Assembly (NCBI GenBank): GCA_022712235.1
Contig: JALAGW010000291.1
Span: 1 to 9,659 of the forward strand
Direction: 5' to 3'
Source: Brevundimonas sp.
GTDB taxonomy: Bacteria > Pseudomonadota > Alphaproteobacteria > Caulobacterales > Caulobacteraceae
Length of the DNA stretch: 9,659 nucleotides
Shown here: in pieces, positions 1 through 5,742 of the stretch
Numbering within the stretch: position 1 is the first letter of the stretch
How the letters are laid out: each line of letters opens with the position of its first letter
Notes under the pieces: generated by a model
Database searches by the model: none
What the model saw: only the letters and a program-made list of their open reading frames with translations
What the model was told of the DNA's origin: nothing
Program-made: the position numbers and the translations under genes

Positions 1-624
1 CACGAAGGGCCATACCGGCTCGGCGCGGCGAAAGTTGAAATTCAGGCAGTTATGGACGTGCAGGTCCTCGGGAACCCTCGGCGTCCCTCGACGCGCCAGA
101 TAATCGGGTGAGGCCACGATGACCCGCCGCGTCTCGCCGATCTTTCGCGCCGTCAAGCCGCTGTCGTCCAGAGGGCCTGAGCGAACGCCCACGTCCGCCT
201 GACCCGCAGCGATGTCCACCACCGCGTCGGTCAGATTGATGTCGACCAGAATGTGCGGATAGAGGGCGGTGAAGTCGCCGAGCAGCGGCACGACCTGCAG
301 CCGCCCGTGCGACTGGGACACGCTGACTCGCAACCGGCCGCGCGGCGCGCCCTGGTCGGCGATGGCCTGCTCGGCGTCATCCAGATCGGTCAGGATGCGC
401 CGCGCCGCCTGCAGATAGGCCTCGCCTTCCGCCGTCAGGGTCAGACGGCGGGTGGTGCGGATCATCAGTCGCACCCCCAGCCGGGCCTCGGTGCGCGCCA
501 CCGTGCGGCTGATCGCCGAGGGCGTCAGGTTCAGCCGCCGCGCCGCGGCCGAAAAACTGCCGGCCCGCGCCGCCGCCTCGAACACCGCCAGCTCGCCCGC
601 GCGATTGACGTCCGTTTCCACCAT
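1..624 (-). CDS. LysR-family transcriptional regulator, C-terminus cut by window edge
   Basis: The reading frame stays open for 208 codons from an ATG at 624 to the first base of the window, so about the last third of a typical ~300-residue LysR protein is missing. Residues 10-65 form the winged helix-turn-helix: AGSFSAAARRLNLTPSAISR is the classic LysR recognition region, followed by EARLGVRL and RRLTLTAEG. From about residue 90 the substrate-binding domain begins (GRLRVSVSQSHGR), with DVGVRSG and the HNCLNFNFRR segment near the cut, which is typical of the LysR group related to DNA-binding regulators of exporters and oxidoreductases. A GAGG ribosome-binding site (630-633) lies 5 bases before the ATG. 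The gene is divergent from the exporter at 724, and such regulators usually control the divergent neighbour and themselves. The inducer cannot be deduced. Confidence 0.93.
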   Translation of the reverse strand, partial: MVETDVNRAGELAVFEAAARAGSFSAAARRLNLTPSAISRTVARTEARLGVRLMIRTTRRLTLTAEGEAYLQAARRILTDLDDAEQAIADQGAPRGRLRVSVSQSHGRLQVVPLLGDFTALYPHILVDINLTDAVVDIAAGQADVGVRSGPLDDSGLTARKIGETRRVIVASPDYLARRGTPRVPEDLHVHNCLNFNFRRAEPVWPFV

Positions 625-723
625 TCGTGCCTCAAACGCAAAGATGTTTGGCCCTCACCACCTCTACTCCCGGCCTTGCGGCTGCGCCACCTGTTCTCCC
701 GAAACAGGACAGGCACCCCTTCC
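625..723. promoter_or_regulatory. Divergent lysR/MFS promoter region with two LysR-box-like inverted repeats
   Basis: This 99-base gap separates the divergent starts. It carries CAAAC (633-637) and GTTTG (646-650) spaced by 8 bases, just upstream of the lysR start. It also carries CCTGTT (690-695) and AACAGG (703-708) spaced by 7 bases, just upstream of the exporter start. LysR proteins bind interrupted dyads of the T-N11-A kind, and both repeats fit loosely. Binding itself is inferred; the repeats are seen directly. Confidence 0.5.
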
Positions 724-1911
724 ATGAAACTCAATCCTCCCCTTCTGGCCCTTGCGGTCGGCGCCTTCGGCATCGGCGTGACCGAGTTCGCGCCCATGGG
801 CATGCTGCCCGTCATCGCCGGCGACCTCGGCGTCTCCATCCCGGCGGCGGGCCTTCTGGTCAGCGCCTACGCCTTCGGCGTCCTGATCGGGGCGCCGCTG
901 ATGACCCTGACCACCGGCCGCGTGCCGCGCCGCACCCTGCTGATCGGCCTGATGGGAATCTTCACCCTGGGCAATCTGCTGTCGGCCATTGCGCCAGAGT
1001 ACTGGAGCCTGATGGCGGCGCGGGTCGTGACCTCGTTCAATCACGGCGCCTTCTTCGGCGTCGGATCCATCGTCGCGGCCAGCGTGGTGGCGCCGAACAG
1101 GCGCGCGGGCGCCGTGGCCGCCATGTTCATGGGCCTGACCATCGCCAATATCACCGGCGTGCCCCTGGCCGCCTGGGCGGGCGAGACCCTGGGCTGGCGC
1201 GCCTCCTTCTGGGGCATTGCGGGACTGGGGGCCCTGGCCATGATCGCCCTGCGCCTGACCCTTCCGCACGGCAAGGTCGAGACAGCGACTGACGGCGGCG
1301 CCATGAAGGCCGAACTGGCGGTGCTGAAGCGCGGTCCGGTTCTGGCGGCCCTGGCCCTGACCGTCATCGGCTCCAGCGCCATGTTCACCGTCTTCACCTA
1401 TATCGCGCCGATCCTGAAGGAGCAGACCCTGGCCTCCAGCGCCTTCGTCACCGCCATGCTGGTCGTCTATGGCGTCGGCCTGACGGTCGGCAACTGGCTG
1501 GGCGGACGCTTCGCCGACAGGTCGGTGGACCGGACCCTGATCGTCACCCTCAGCGCGCTCGCGGCCCTTCTGGTCCTGTTCGCCGTCGTCATGCCGTGGC
1601 AGGCGCCCGCCGCCGTGGTCATCTTCCTGTGGGGCGTGGCCAGCTTCGCCCTGGTGCCGCCGCTGCAGATGCGGGTGATGACGGCCGCCGCCGACGCGCC
1701 CAACCTGGCCTCGGCCATGAACATAGGCGCCTTCAACCTGGGCAACGCCATCGGCGCGGCCCTGGGCGGAGCGGTCATCGGCCTCAACCTCGGCTACCCC
1801 GCCGTGGCCCTGGCCGGGGCGGCCATGGCGGCCTCGGGCCTGATCCTGGTCCTGCTGCTGGTCCGACGCGAGACCCGCATGACGGAGGCCACGGCCTCCG
1901 CCGGCTGCTAG
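724..1911 (+). CDS. Major facilitator superfamily exporter, AraJ/YdhP-like (DHA1 family)
   Basis: This 395-residue protein is almost entirely hydrophobic, with about 12 predicted membrane helices and a cytoplasmic break near residues 180-200 (PHGKVETATDGGAMKAEL), as expected for a proton-coupled drug/metabolite exporter of the inner membrane. It resembles E. coli AraJ throughout: an N-terminal GVTEFAPMGMLP helix, SIPAAG, the motif-A loop after helix 2 (TTGRVPRRTLL), the HGAFFGVGSIVA helix, and FNLGNAIGAALGG near the end. The ATG at 724 was chosen because the open frame upstream reads antisense through lysR and lacks membrane character. The ribosome-binding site is weak (AGGAC, 706-710). The divergent LysR gene and the dyad at 690-708 suggest inducible expression. 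The substrate is unknown; AraJ-like proteins have been linked to sugars, purines and drugs. Confidence 0.93.
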   Translation: MKLNPPLLALAVGAFGIGVTEFAPMGMLPVIAGDLGVSIPAAGLLVSAYAFGVLIGAPLMTLTTGRVPRRTLLIGLMGIFTLGNLLSAIAPEYWSLMAARVVTSFNHGAFFGVGSIVAASVVAPNRRAGAVAAMFMGLTIANITGVPLAAWAGETLGWRASFWGIAGLGALAMIALRLTLPHGKVETATDGGAMKAELAVLKRGPVLAALALTVIGSSAMFTVFTYIAPILKEQTLASSAFVTAMLVVYGVGLTVGNWLGGRFADRSVDRTLIVTLSALAALLVLFAVVMPWQAPAAVVIFLWGVASFALVPPLQMRVMTAAADAPNLASAMNIGAFNLGNAIGAALGGAVIGLNLGYPAVALAGAAMAASGLILVLLLVRRETRMTEATASAGC

Positions 1912-1917
1912 AAACCT

Positions 1918-1950
1918 CGGCCCCTTCTTCGTCCGAAGGAGGGGCCGTTT
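1918..1950 (+). terminator. Rho-independent terminator after the MFS exporter
   Basis: Arms 1918-1930 and 1935-1947 pair over 13 positions with one G-U pair, around the loop GTCC. Only TTT follows directly, with another TTT further on, so the U-tract is short but the GC-rich stem is strong. It begins 6 bases after the exporter stop codon. Confidence 0.8.
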
Positions 1951-1955
1951 CGTCA

Positions 1956-1970
1956 CTTTGGTGCTAGGCT
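1956..1970 (+). promoter_or_regulatory. Candidate extended -10 element before the DUF3606 gene
   Basis: CTTTGGTGCTAGGCT lies 28 bases upstream of the DUF3606 ATG. It contains GCTA, the core of the Caulobacter housekeeping -10 consensus (GCTANAWC), preceded by TG. No convincing TTGAC-type -35 is visible. A 15-base string matching it at 13 positions lies at 9624-9638. Confidence 0.35.
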
Positions 1971-1997
1971 TGGTCTTTGCGGATCAAGGACATTCCC

Positions 1998-2180
1998 ATG
2001 GCGGGCCTCAAGGACAAGCGCGGCTTCATCGACAAGGACCGGCTGGACCTGTCCGAGCGTCAGGCCGTCGAATACTGGATGAAGCGCTGGGGCGTGACCA
2101 AGGACCAGATCACCACCGCCCACCGCAAGGTCGGCCGCATGACCAAGGACATCGCCGCCGAGCTGGGCAAGAAGCGTTGA
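1998..2180 (+). CDS. DUF3606 domain small protein
   Basis: A 60-residue, highly charged soluble protein. The segment RLDLSERQAVEYWMKRWGVTKDQI, followed by KVGRMTKDIAAELGK, matches my memory of the DUF3606 pattern (acidic/charged start, EVxYWxxxFGVS, then a VG-containing helix). No biochemical function is established for the family. The ATG at 1998 has a good ribosome-binding site (AAGGA, 1986-1990, 7 bases away); a TTG at 1977 is in frame but has no such site. The stop codon overlaps the TTG start of the next gene (TTGA at 2177-2180), so the two are probably translated together. Confidence 0.82.
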   Translation: MAGLKDKRGFIDKDRLDLSERQAVEYWMKRWGVTKDQITTAHRKVGRMTKDIAAELGKKR

Positions 2181-2641
2181 TCCGACAGGCCCTGCTGGTC
2201 ATCGACATCCAGCCCGGCTTCAATCCGCCGGACTGGTTGATCCAGGGCGTCAATCGGCTGATCGGGACCATGCCGTCGGTGGCCACGGTCGAGCGTCACG
2301 ACGAGGCCGTCACCCCCTTCCAGCGTCAGCTCGGCTGGACCCCCGCCCCCGACGACGACAGCCTGGTCGCCGCCGACGTGGTTCACGTGAAACATGGCTA
2401 CGCCCCGACGCCCGGGACGATCGCCCATCTGAAAGGCCTGAACCCGGAGCGGGTGCTGGTCTGCGGCATCCAGACCGACACCTGCGTCCTGGCCGCCGGC
2501 TTCGCCCTGTTCGACGCCGGCCTGACCCCGACCTTGATTGAAGACCTGACCGTCGGTTCGTCGCTGGATCGCTCGGGCGAGCTGGGCGTCCGGCTGTGGC
2601 GGCACCACTTCAGGCATGTGGTCAGCACCGCCGACCTCTAG
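2177..2641 (+). CDS. Compact isochorismatase-family cysteine hydrolase
   Basis: A 154-residue protein with the isochorismatase/nicotinamidase fold signature. The putative catalytic triad is visible: Asp10 in LVIDIQPGF, Lys72 in VVHVKHGY, and Cys103 in VCGIQTDTCVLAAGFALFDAG, followed by the strand TPTLIEDLTVG. Family members hydrolyse amides or vinyl ethers (isochorismate, nicotinamide, carbamoyl compounds, ureidoacrylate); the substrate here is unknown. It is shorter than the common 180-220 residues, mainly between the Asp and the Lys. The start is taken as TTG at 2177 because no ATG or GTG fits better and it overlaps the preceding stop as TTGA. A longer upstream frame would be read through the whole DUF3606 gene and lacks family similarity. 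The 3' end overlaps the Ku gene by four bases. Confidence 0.85.
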   Translation: MIRQALLVIDIQPGFNPPDWLIQGVNRLIGTMPSVATVERHDEAVTPFQRQLGWTPAPDDDSLVAADVVHVKHGYAPTPGTIAHLKGLNPERVLVCGIQTDTCVLAAGFALFDAGLTPTLIEDLTVGSSLDRSGELGVRLWRHHFRHVVSTADL

Positions 2642-3453
2642 CCCGCCTTCTTTTTCGGCGCGGGTTTCTTCGCCTCTGGCTTCGAGGAACCCTTCAGGCT
2701 GGCCTTCAGCGCCGCCATCAGGTCGATGACATTGGTGTCGTCCGGCTCCGGCGCCGCGACCACGCCTCCCTTCTGCTTGGCGGCGATCATCTCGCGCAGG
2801 GCTTCGTCGTAGCGGTCGTGAAAACGGGCAGGGTCAAACTCCGCCTCCTTCTGGCCGATGATGCGGGCGGCGATCTCGACCATGTCCTTGTCGGCCTTCA
2901 CCGCCGGGATGTCGTCGAAGAAGTCGTCGGCGTTCTTCACCTCGTCGTGGGCGCGCAGGGTGTAGGCCACCAGCCCCTTGCCGTGGACCTCCAGGGCCAA
3001 CTGTCGCTCCTTGCCGCGCAGCACCAGTTGACCCAGGGCGATCTTTCCCGCGCTCTTCATCGCTTCGCGGATCACGGCGAAGGCTTCGACCCCCACGCCC
3101 TTTTCCGGCACGACATAGAAGGGATCGTCCCAGTAGAGCCGGTCGATGTCAGCCTCGTCGACGAACTGGTCGATGACGATCGTCTTCGTGCTTTCCAGAC
3201 GAACCTTGTCGAAGTCCGCCTCATCGAACAGGACGTATTCGTCCTTGGACACCTCATAGCCCTTGACCAGATCGGACCGCTCGACCGGGCCGGTGTCCGG
3301 GTCCGTCGTCACCATGCGGATGCGATTGTTGGTGGCCGGATTGATCAGATGGAAGCGCACGTCGCCGGCGCTGCTGGTCGCGGTGTAAAGGCCGACCGGA
3401 CAGGTCACCAGCGACAGCTTCAGATGCCCCTGCCAGGTCGGTCGCGTCGCCAT
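2638..3453 (-). CDS. ku: Bacterial Ku protein, non-homologous end joining
   Basis: A 271-residue Ku-core protein, close to the usual 260-300 residues. It begins with the typical TWQGHLKLSLVTCPVGLYTAT, followed by RFHLINP, DLVKGYEVSKDEYVLFD, TIVIDQFVDEADID and a YVVPEKGVGVEAFAVIREAM segment (beta-barrel and bridge). The later region (GKERQLALEV, LRAHDEVK) completes the core, and residues ~240-271 form a lysine/proline-rich tail (SKPEAKKPAPKKKAG). Ku homodimers ring double-strand DNA ends and recruit ligase LigD; basic tails help DNA binding and threading in other bacterial Ku proteins. A GGAGGA ribosome-binding site (plus-strand 3461-3466) lies 7 bases before the ATG. No ligD lies within the window, so its partner must be elsewhere if present. 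The stop codon shares CTAG with the convergent hydrolase. Confidence 0.96.
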   Translation of the reverse strand: MATRPTWQGHLKLSLVTCPVGLYTATSSAGDVRFHLINPATNNRIRMVTTDPDTGPVERSDLVKGYEVSKDEYVLFDEADFDKVRLESTKTIVIDQFVDEADIDRLYWDDPFYVVPEKGVGVEAFAVIREAMKSAGKIALGQLVLRGKERQLALEVHGKGLVAYTLRAHDEVKNADDFFDDIPAVKADKDMVEIAARIIGQKEAEFDPARFHDRYDEALREMIAAKQKGGVVAAPEPDDTNVIDLMAALKASLKGSSKPEAKKPAPKKKAG

Positions 3454-3542
3454 GATCCGGTCCTCCAGCCCGCTTCAACGGGCCGCGCGAGGATTCGTTC
3501 AGCCTGTGGCTCTCCGTGAAGAACCGCGCCATCATCCGCCCC
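3454..3542. promoter_or_regulatory. Divergent ku/DUF1345 intergenic region with an inverted repeat and a GANTC site
   Basis: The gap holds GCCCG (3468-3472) and CGGGC (3479-3483) separated by 6 bases, lying in the Ku leader just upstream of its ribosome-binding site. One GATTC (3492-3496) is present. No clear -35/-10 pair could be assigned for either gene. Confidence 0.35.
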
Positions 3543-4196
3543 ATGAGCTGGATCGCCCGCCTGTTCCGTCTGCACGCCGCCCTGTGGCTAGGGCTGGCGG
3601 TGCTGGGCGCGGTCATCGCCTTGACGCCGGGCGTTCGGGACTGGCCGACGCGGATCGCGGCGGGATGGGGAGCGGGCGCGGCCGCCTTCCTGGCCCTCAC
3701 CTTCGTCCGTCTGATGCGCGCCCGCTCGGTCGAGGCCATTCGCAGGCGCGCCGCCGAATTGGATCAGGCGGGCGGCGCGGTCCTGCCGCTCAGCCTGCTG
3801 GCGGCCACGGCCAGCGTCCTGATCATCGTCATGGAGGCGGCGGGCGGGGGACGGTCGTCAGCGGCCAGCGCCCTCTTCTCCATCGGCGTCATCGCCCTGT
3901 CCTGGCTGTTCGTGCACGTCATCTTCACCCTGCACTACGCCCACGAGTTCTATGCACCCGAAGCAAGTGGGGACGGCGACCGGCAGGGGCTGATCTTTCC
4001 AGGCGAGGACGACCCCGACTATTGGGACTTCCTGCACTTCGCCCTGATTATCGGCGTCGCCAGCCAGACCGCCGACATCCAGATCAGCAGTCGAAAGCTA
4101 CGCCGGATCGCCACCCTGCACAGCCTGGTCGCCTTCCTTTTTAATACGGTGATCCTGGCCCTGGCGGTCAACATGGCCGTCAGCCTGCTGGGCTAG
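3543..4196 (+). CDS. DUF1345 integral membrane protein
   Basis: A 217-residue inner-membrane protein with about five hydrophobic segments: two near residues 10-55, two in the middle (~85-135) and one at the C-terminus. The stretch GLIFPGEDDPDYWDF, then IGVASQTADIQISS, RRIATLHSLVAFLFNTVILALAVN is the hallmark of DUF1345 as I know it, whose function is not established. The ATG at 3543 is preferred; a GTG at 3516 in the same frame would add nine residues (MKNRAIIRP), and neither has a clear ribosome-binding site. It diverges from ku and converges on the HxlR gene, sharing CTAG as stop codons with it. No functional link to ku can be claimed from position alone. Confidence 0.85.
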   Translation: MSWIARLFRLHAALWLGLAVLGAVIALTPGVRDWPTRIAAGWGAGAAAFLALTFVRLMRARSVEAIRRRAAELDQAGGAVLPLSLLAATASVLIIVMEAAGGGRSSAASALFSIGVIALSWLFVHVIFTLHYAHEFYAPEASGDGDRQGLIFPGEDDPDYWDFLHFALIIGVASQTADIQISSRKLRRIATLHSLVAFLFNTVILALAVNMAVSLLG

Positions 4197-4600
4197 GTCT
4201 TCCTGCGCGCGTCAAAGGCCTGACGCGCCGCCTCGATCCGGTCGAGATTCTTCTCCGCCCAGGTCCAGACGCCGCAGAAGGCCTCAGCCAGTGTCACGCC
4301 CAGATCGGTCAGCCGATACTCGACGCGGGGCGGGATCACCGGGTGGACGGTCCGGACCACCAGGCCGTCGCGCTCCATCTGACGCAAGGTCTGGGTCAGC
4401 ATCTTCTGGCTGACGCCGCCGACCCGTTCGCCCAGGCGAGTGAACCTCTGCTCGCCGTGCTGCTCCAGCACCTCCAGGATCAGCATGGTCCACTTGTCGG
4501 CCACCCGACCGATCACCTCATTGACCAGGGCCTCAACGCGCGGATCGGCCGGCTCGTCGCTATGGGGTGGTGAGATTCTCGCGGGTGGAAGGTTCGTCAT
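4193..4600 (-). CDS. HxlR-family winged-helix transcriptional regulator
   Basis: A 135-residue protein with the HxlR (DUF24) domain at residues ~23-115: GRVADKWTMLILEVL, RFTRLGERVGGVSQKMLTQTLRQMERDGLVVR, PRVEYRLTDLGVTLAEAF, then a C-terminal dimerisation helix (CGVWTWAEKN). Many HxlR proteins sense electrophiles or quinones through a cysteine before the first helix; that position lacks Cys here, and the only cysteine is Cys109 in the last helix. The ATG at 4600 is preferred, with a GGGAAG-type site upstream; a TTG two codons earlier is possible. It is divergent from the dehydrogenase at 4713, a common pairing in which HxlR controls the enzyme gene and itself. Confidence 0.92.
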   Translation of the reverse strand: MTNLPPARISPPHSDEPADPRVEALVNEVIGRVADKWTMLILEVLEQHGEQRFTRLGERVGGVSQKMLTQTLRQMERDGLVVRTVHPVIPPRVEYRLTDLGVTLAEAFCGVWTWAEKNLDRIEAARQAFDARRKT

Positions 4601-4712
4601 ATCCAAATCTTCCCATATGGTAAGTATGGCGCTTTCAGGTGCCTTCTTTCTAATCGAAAGTATAGATCATAGCTGGGACCCGGCGTGAATGCGCACGCCG
4701 AAGGAGCCCGAC
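4601..4712. promoter_or_regulatory. Divergent hxlR/dehydrogenase promoter region with palindromes
   Basis: This AT-richer gap contains CCATATGG (4613-4620, perfect palindrome), the dyad CTTTC (4646-4650) / GAAAG (4656-4660) with a 5-base spacer, and two direct copies of AAGTAT (4622-4627 and 4658-4663). TATAGAT (4661-4667) is a possible -10 for the dehydrogenase. The CTTTC/GAAAG dyad next to AAGTAT resembles operators described for HxlR-type regulators (paired TAC/GTA half sites), but binding is inferred only. Confidence 0.5.
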
Positions 4713-5468
4713 ATGAAGATCACCGGCAACACCATCCTGATCACCGGCGGCGGCAGCGGTATCGGCCGCGCCCTGGCCGAAAGCCTGCACGCGCGCGGCA
4801 ACCAGGTCATCATCACCGGACGTCGCACAGCGCCGCTGAAGGCCGTCGCCGCCGCCCATCCCGGCATGGCCTGGGCGACGCTGGACATGGAGGACGCCGC
4901 CGCCATTCGCGCCTTCGCCGCCCAGGTCGTTCAGGAACACCCAGACCTGAATGTCGTCGTCAACAACGCCGGCGTCATGCAGGCCGAGGACCTGACCGCC
5001 GAGCCCTTCTCGCTGGAGACGGCCGAGACCGCCATCGCCACCAACCTATTGGGCCCGATCCGCCTGACCATGGCCCTGCTGCCCCATCTGCGGACCCGTC
5101 CGGCCTCGACGGTGATCACCGTCACCTCGGGCCTCGCCTTCATCCCCCTGGTCGCCACGCCGACCTACAATGCCGCCAAGGCCGCCATCCATTCCTGGAC
5201 CCAGTCGCTGCGCACCCAACTGGCCGACACGCCGGTCGAGGTGCTGGAGCTGGCGCCGCCGGCGGTGGCCACCGACCTCATGCCCGGCCATGCCGAAAGC
5301 CCCGCCTCCATGCCCCTGGCCGCGTTCACGGCCGAAGTCATCGGCCTGATCGAGCGCGGCGAAACCCCGCGCGGCGAAATTCTGGTCGAACGGGTCAAGC
5401 CCCTGCGTCGCGCCGAAATCGACGGAAACTACGAACAGGTCTACGCCGCGCTGAACGGCCGGGCCTGA
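4713..5468 (+). CDS. Short-chain dehydrogenase/reductase, DltE-like
   Basis: A 251-residue classical SDR with a Rossmann fold. The cofactor motif TGGGSGIG spans residues 11-18, NNAG is 84-87, and the catalytic tetrad Asn111, Ser139, Tyr152 and Lys156 (YNAAK) is complete. Arg37-Arg38 after the second strand suggests NADP(H) preference. The sequence follows the DltE-like oxidoreductase group (COG3967 type), including the PAVATDLMPGH segment after the active site. It probably reduces or oxidises a carbonyl/alcohol substrate in the cytoplasm; the substrate is unknown. A strong ribosome-binding site (AAGGAG, 4701-4706) 6 bases before ATG 4713 decides the start over an ATG at 4689. Expression is probably controlled by the divergent HxlR regulator. 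Confidence 0.92.
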   Translation: MKITGNTILITGGGSGIGRALAESLHARGNQVIITGRRTAPLKAVAAAHPGMAWATLDMEDAAAIRAFAAQVVQEHPDLNVVVNNAGVMQAEDLTAEPFSLETAETAIATNLLGPIRLTMALLPHLRTRPASTVITVTSGLAFIPLVATPTYNAAKAAIHSWTQSLRTQLADTPVEVLELAPPAVATDLMPGHAESPASMPLAAFTAEVIGLIERGETPRGEILVERVKPLRRAEIDGNYEQVYAALNGRA

Positions 5469-5478
5469 GACTCCCTGC

Positions 5479-5500
5479 AAGGCGGCGACCTCGCCGCCTT
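5479..5500 (+). terminator. Hairpin after the dehydrogenase gene (terminator-like, no U-tract)
   Basis: A perfect 9-base-pair stem (5479-5487 with 5492-5500, loop ACCT) begins 10 bases after the stop codon. No T-run follows; instead TTGACTT overlaps its 3' edge. It may be a weak terminator, an mRNA 3'-end stabiliser, or part of the helicase leader. Confidence 0.5.
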
Positions 5501-5742
5501 GACTTGGCCTCTATTGAGGCCCATTTGATGCTGCATCGCACAATGCGATGACCGGCCCGTTCCAGCGCGTGTTGGGCTTCCCTCCCCGGAAGACCTGTCT
5601 GTCGAGCGGCCGGACATTCAAGTTCATACGTCGTCCATACACGCGGGGCGGCGCCCGTTCCCCGCCCGGATTCCGGGCAGGCGACGCGCGCCCAGCCCGA
5701 TTCCGGTCGGCTGCAATCCGTCGCCGTTCGTGAAAGACAGAC
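5501..5742 (+). promoter_or_regulatory. Long structured upstream/leader region of the RhlE helicase gene
   Basis: No convincing gene is present. Two further perfect hairpins follow the one at 5479-5500: GGCCTC (5506-5511) with GAGGCC (5516-5521), and CATCGCA (5534-5540) with TGCGATG (5544-5550). Later, GCCCGG (5664-5669) pairs with CCGGGC (5673-5678). The string CCCG(G)ATTCCGG occurs twice (around 5665-5676 and 5696-5706), each containing a GATTC site. TTGACT at 5499-5504 is a possible -35, but no good -10 follows at normal spacing. Long leaders are common for cold-responsive DEAD-box helicase genes; whether this DNA is transcribed is not known. Confidence 0.4.

Noticed and set aside
253..723. 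N-terminal extension of the exporter frame (start at 253)
   Set aside because: It is read antisense to the lysR gene, has no membrane character and lacks a ribosome-binding site; the natural start is the ATG at 724.
664..1956. 430-codon minus-strand frame opposite the exporter
   Set aside because: Its composition (Gly, Gln, Asp, Arg, His rich) is typical of an antisense shadow of a GC-rich gene; the plus strand encodes a clear transporter.
1998..2641. Toxin-antitoxin reading of the small gene plus hydrolase
   Set aside because: The layout is similar, but DUF3606 and isochorismatase folds are not known toxin or antitoxin families and the hydrolase keeps a metabolic-type catalytic triad.
2638..4196. 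A DNA-repair or defence island around ku
   Set aside because: The neighbours (hydrolase, DUF1345, HxlR, dehydrogenase) include no nuclease, ligase, polymerase or toxin, and there are no mobile-element marks; one ku gene does not make an island.
5548..5733. 61-codon frame, and the opposing minus-strand frame, in the helicase leader
   Set aside because: Arginine/proline-rich with no ribosome-binding site and no family resemblance; the region is better explained by RNA or DNA structure.
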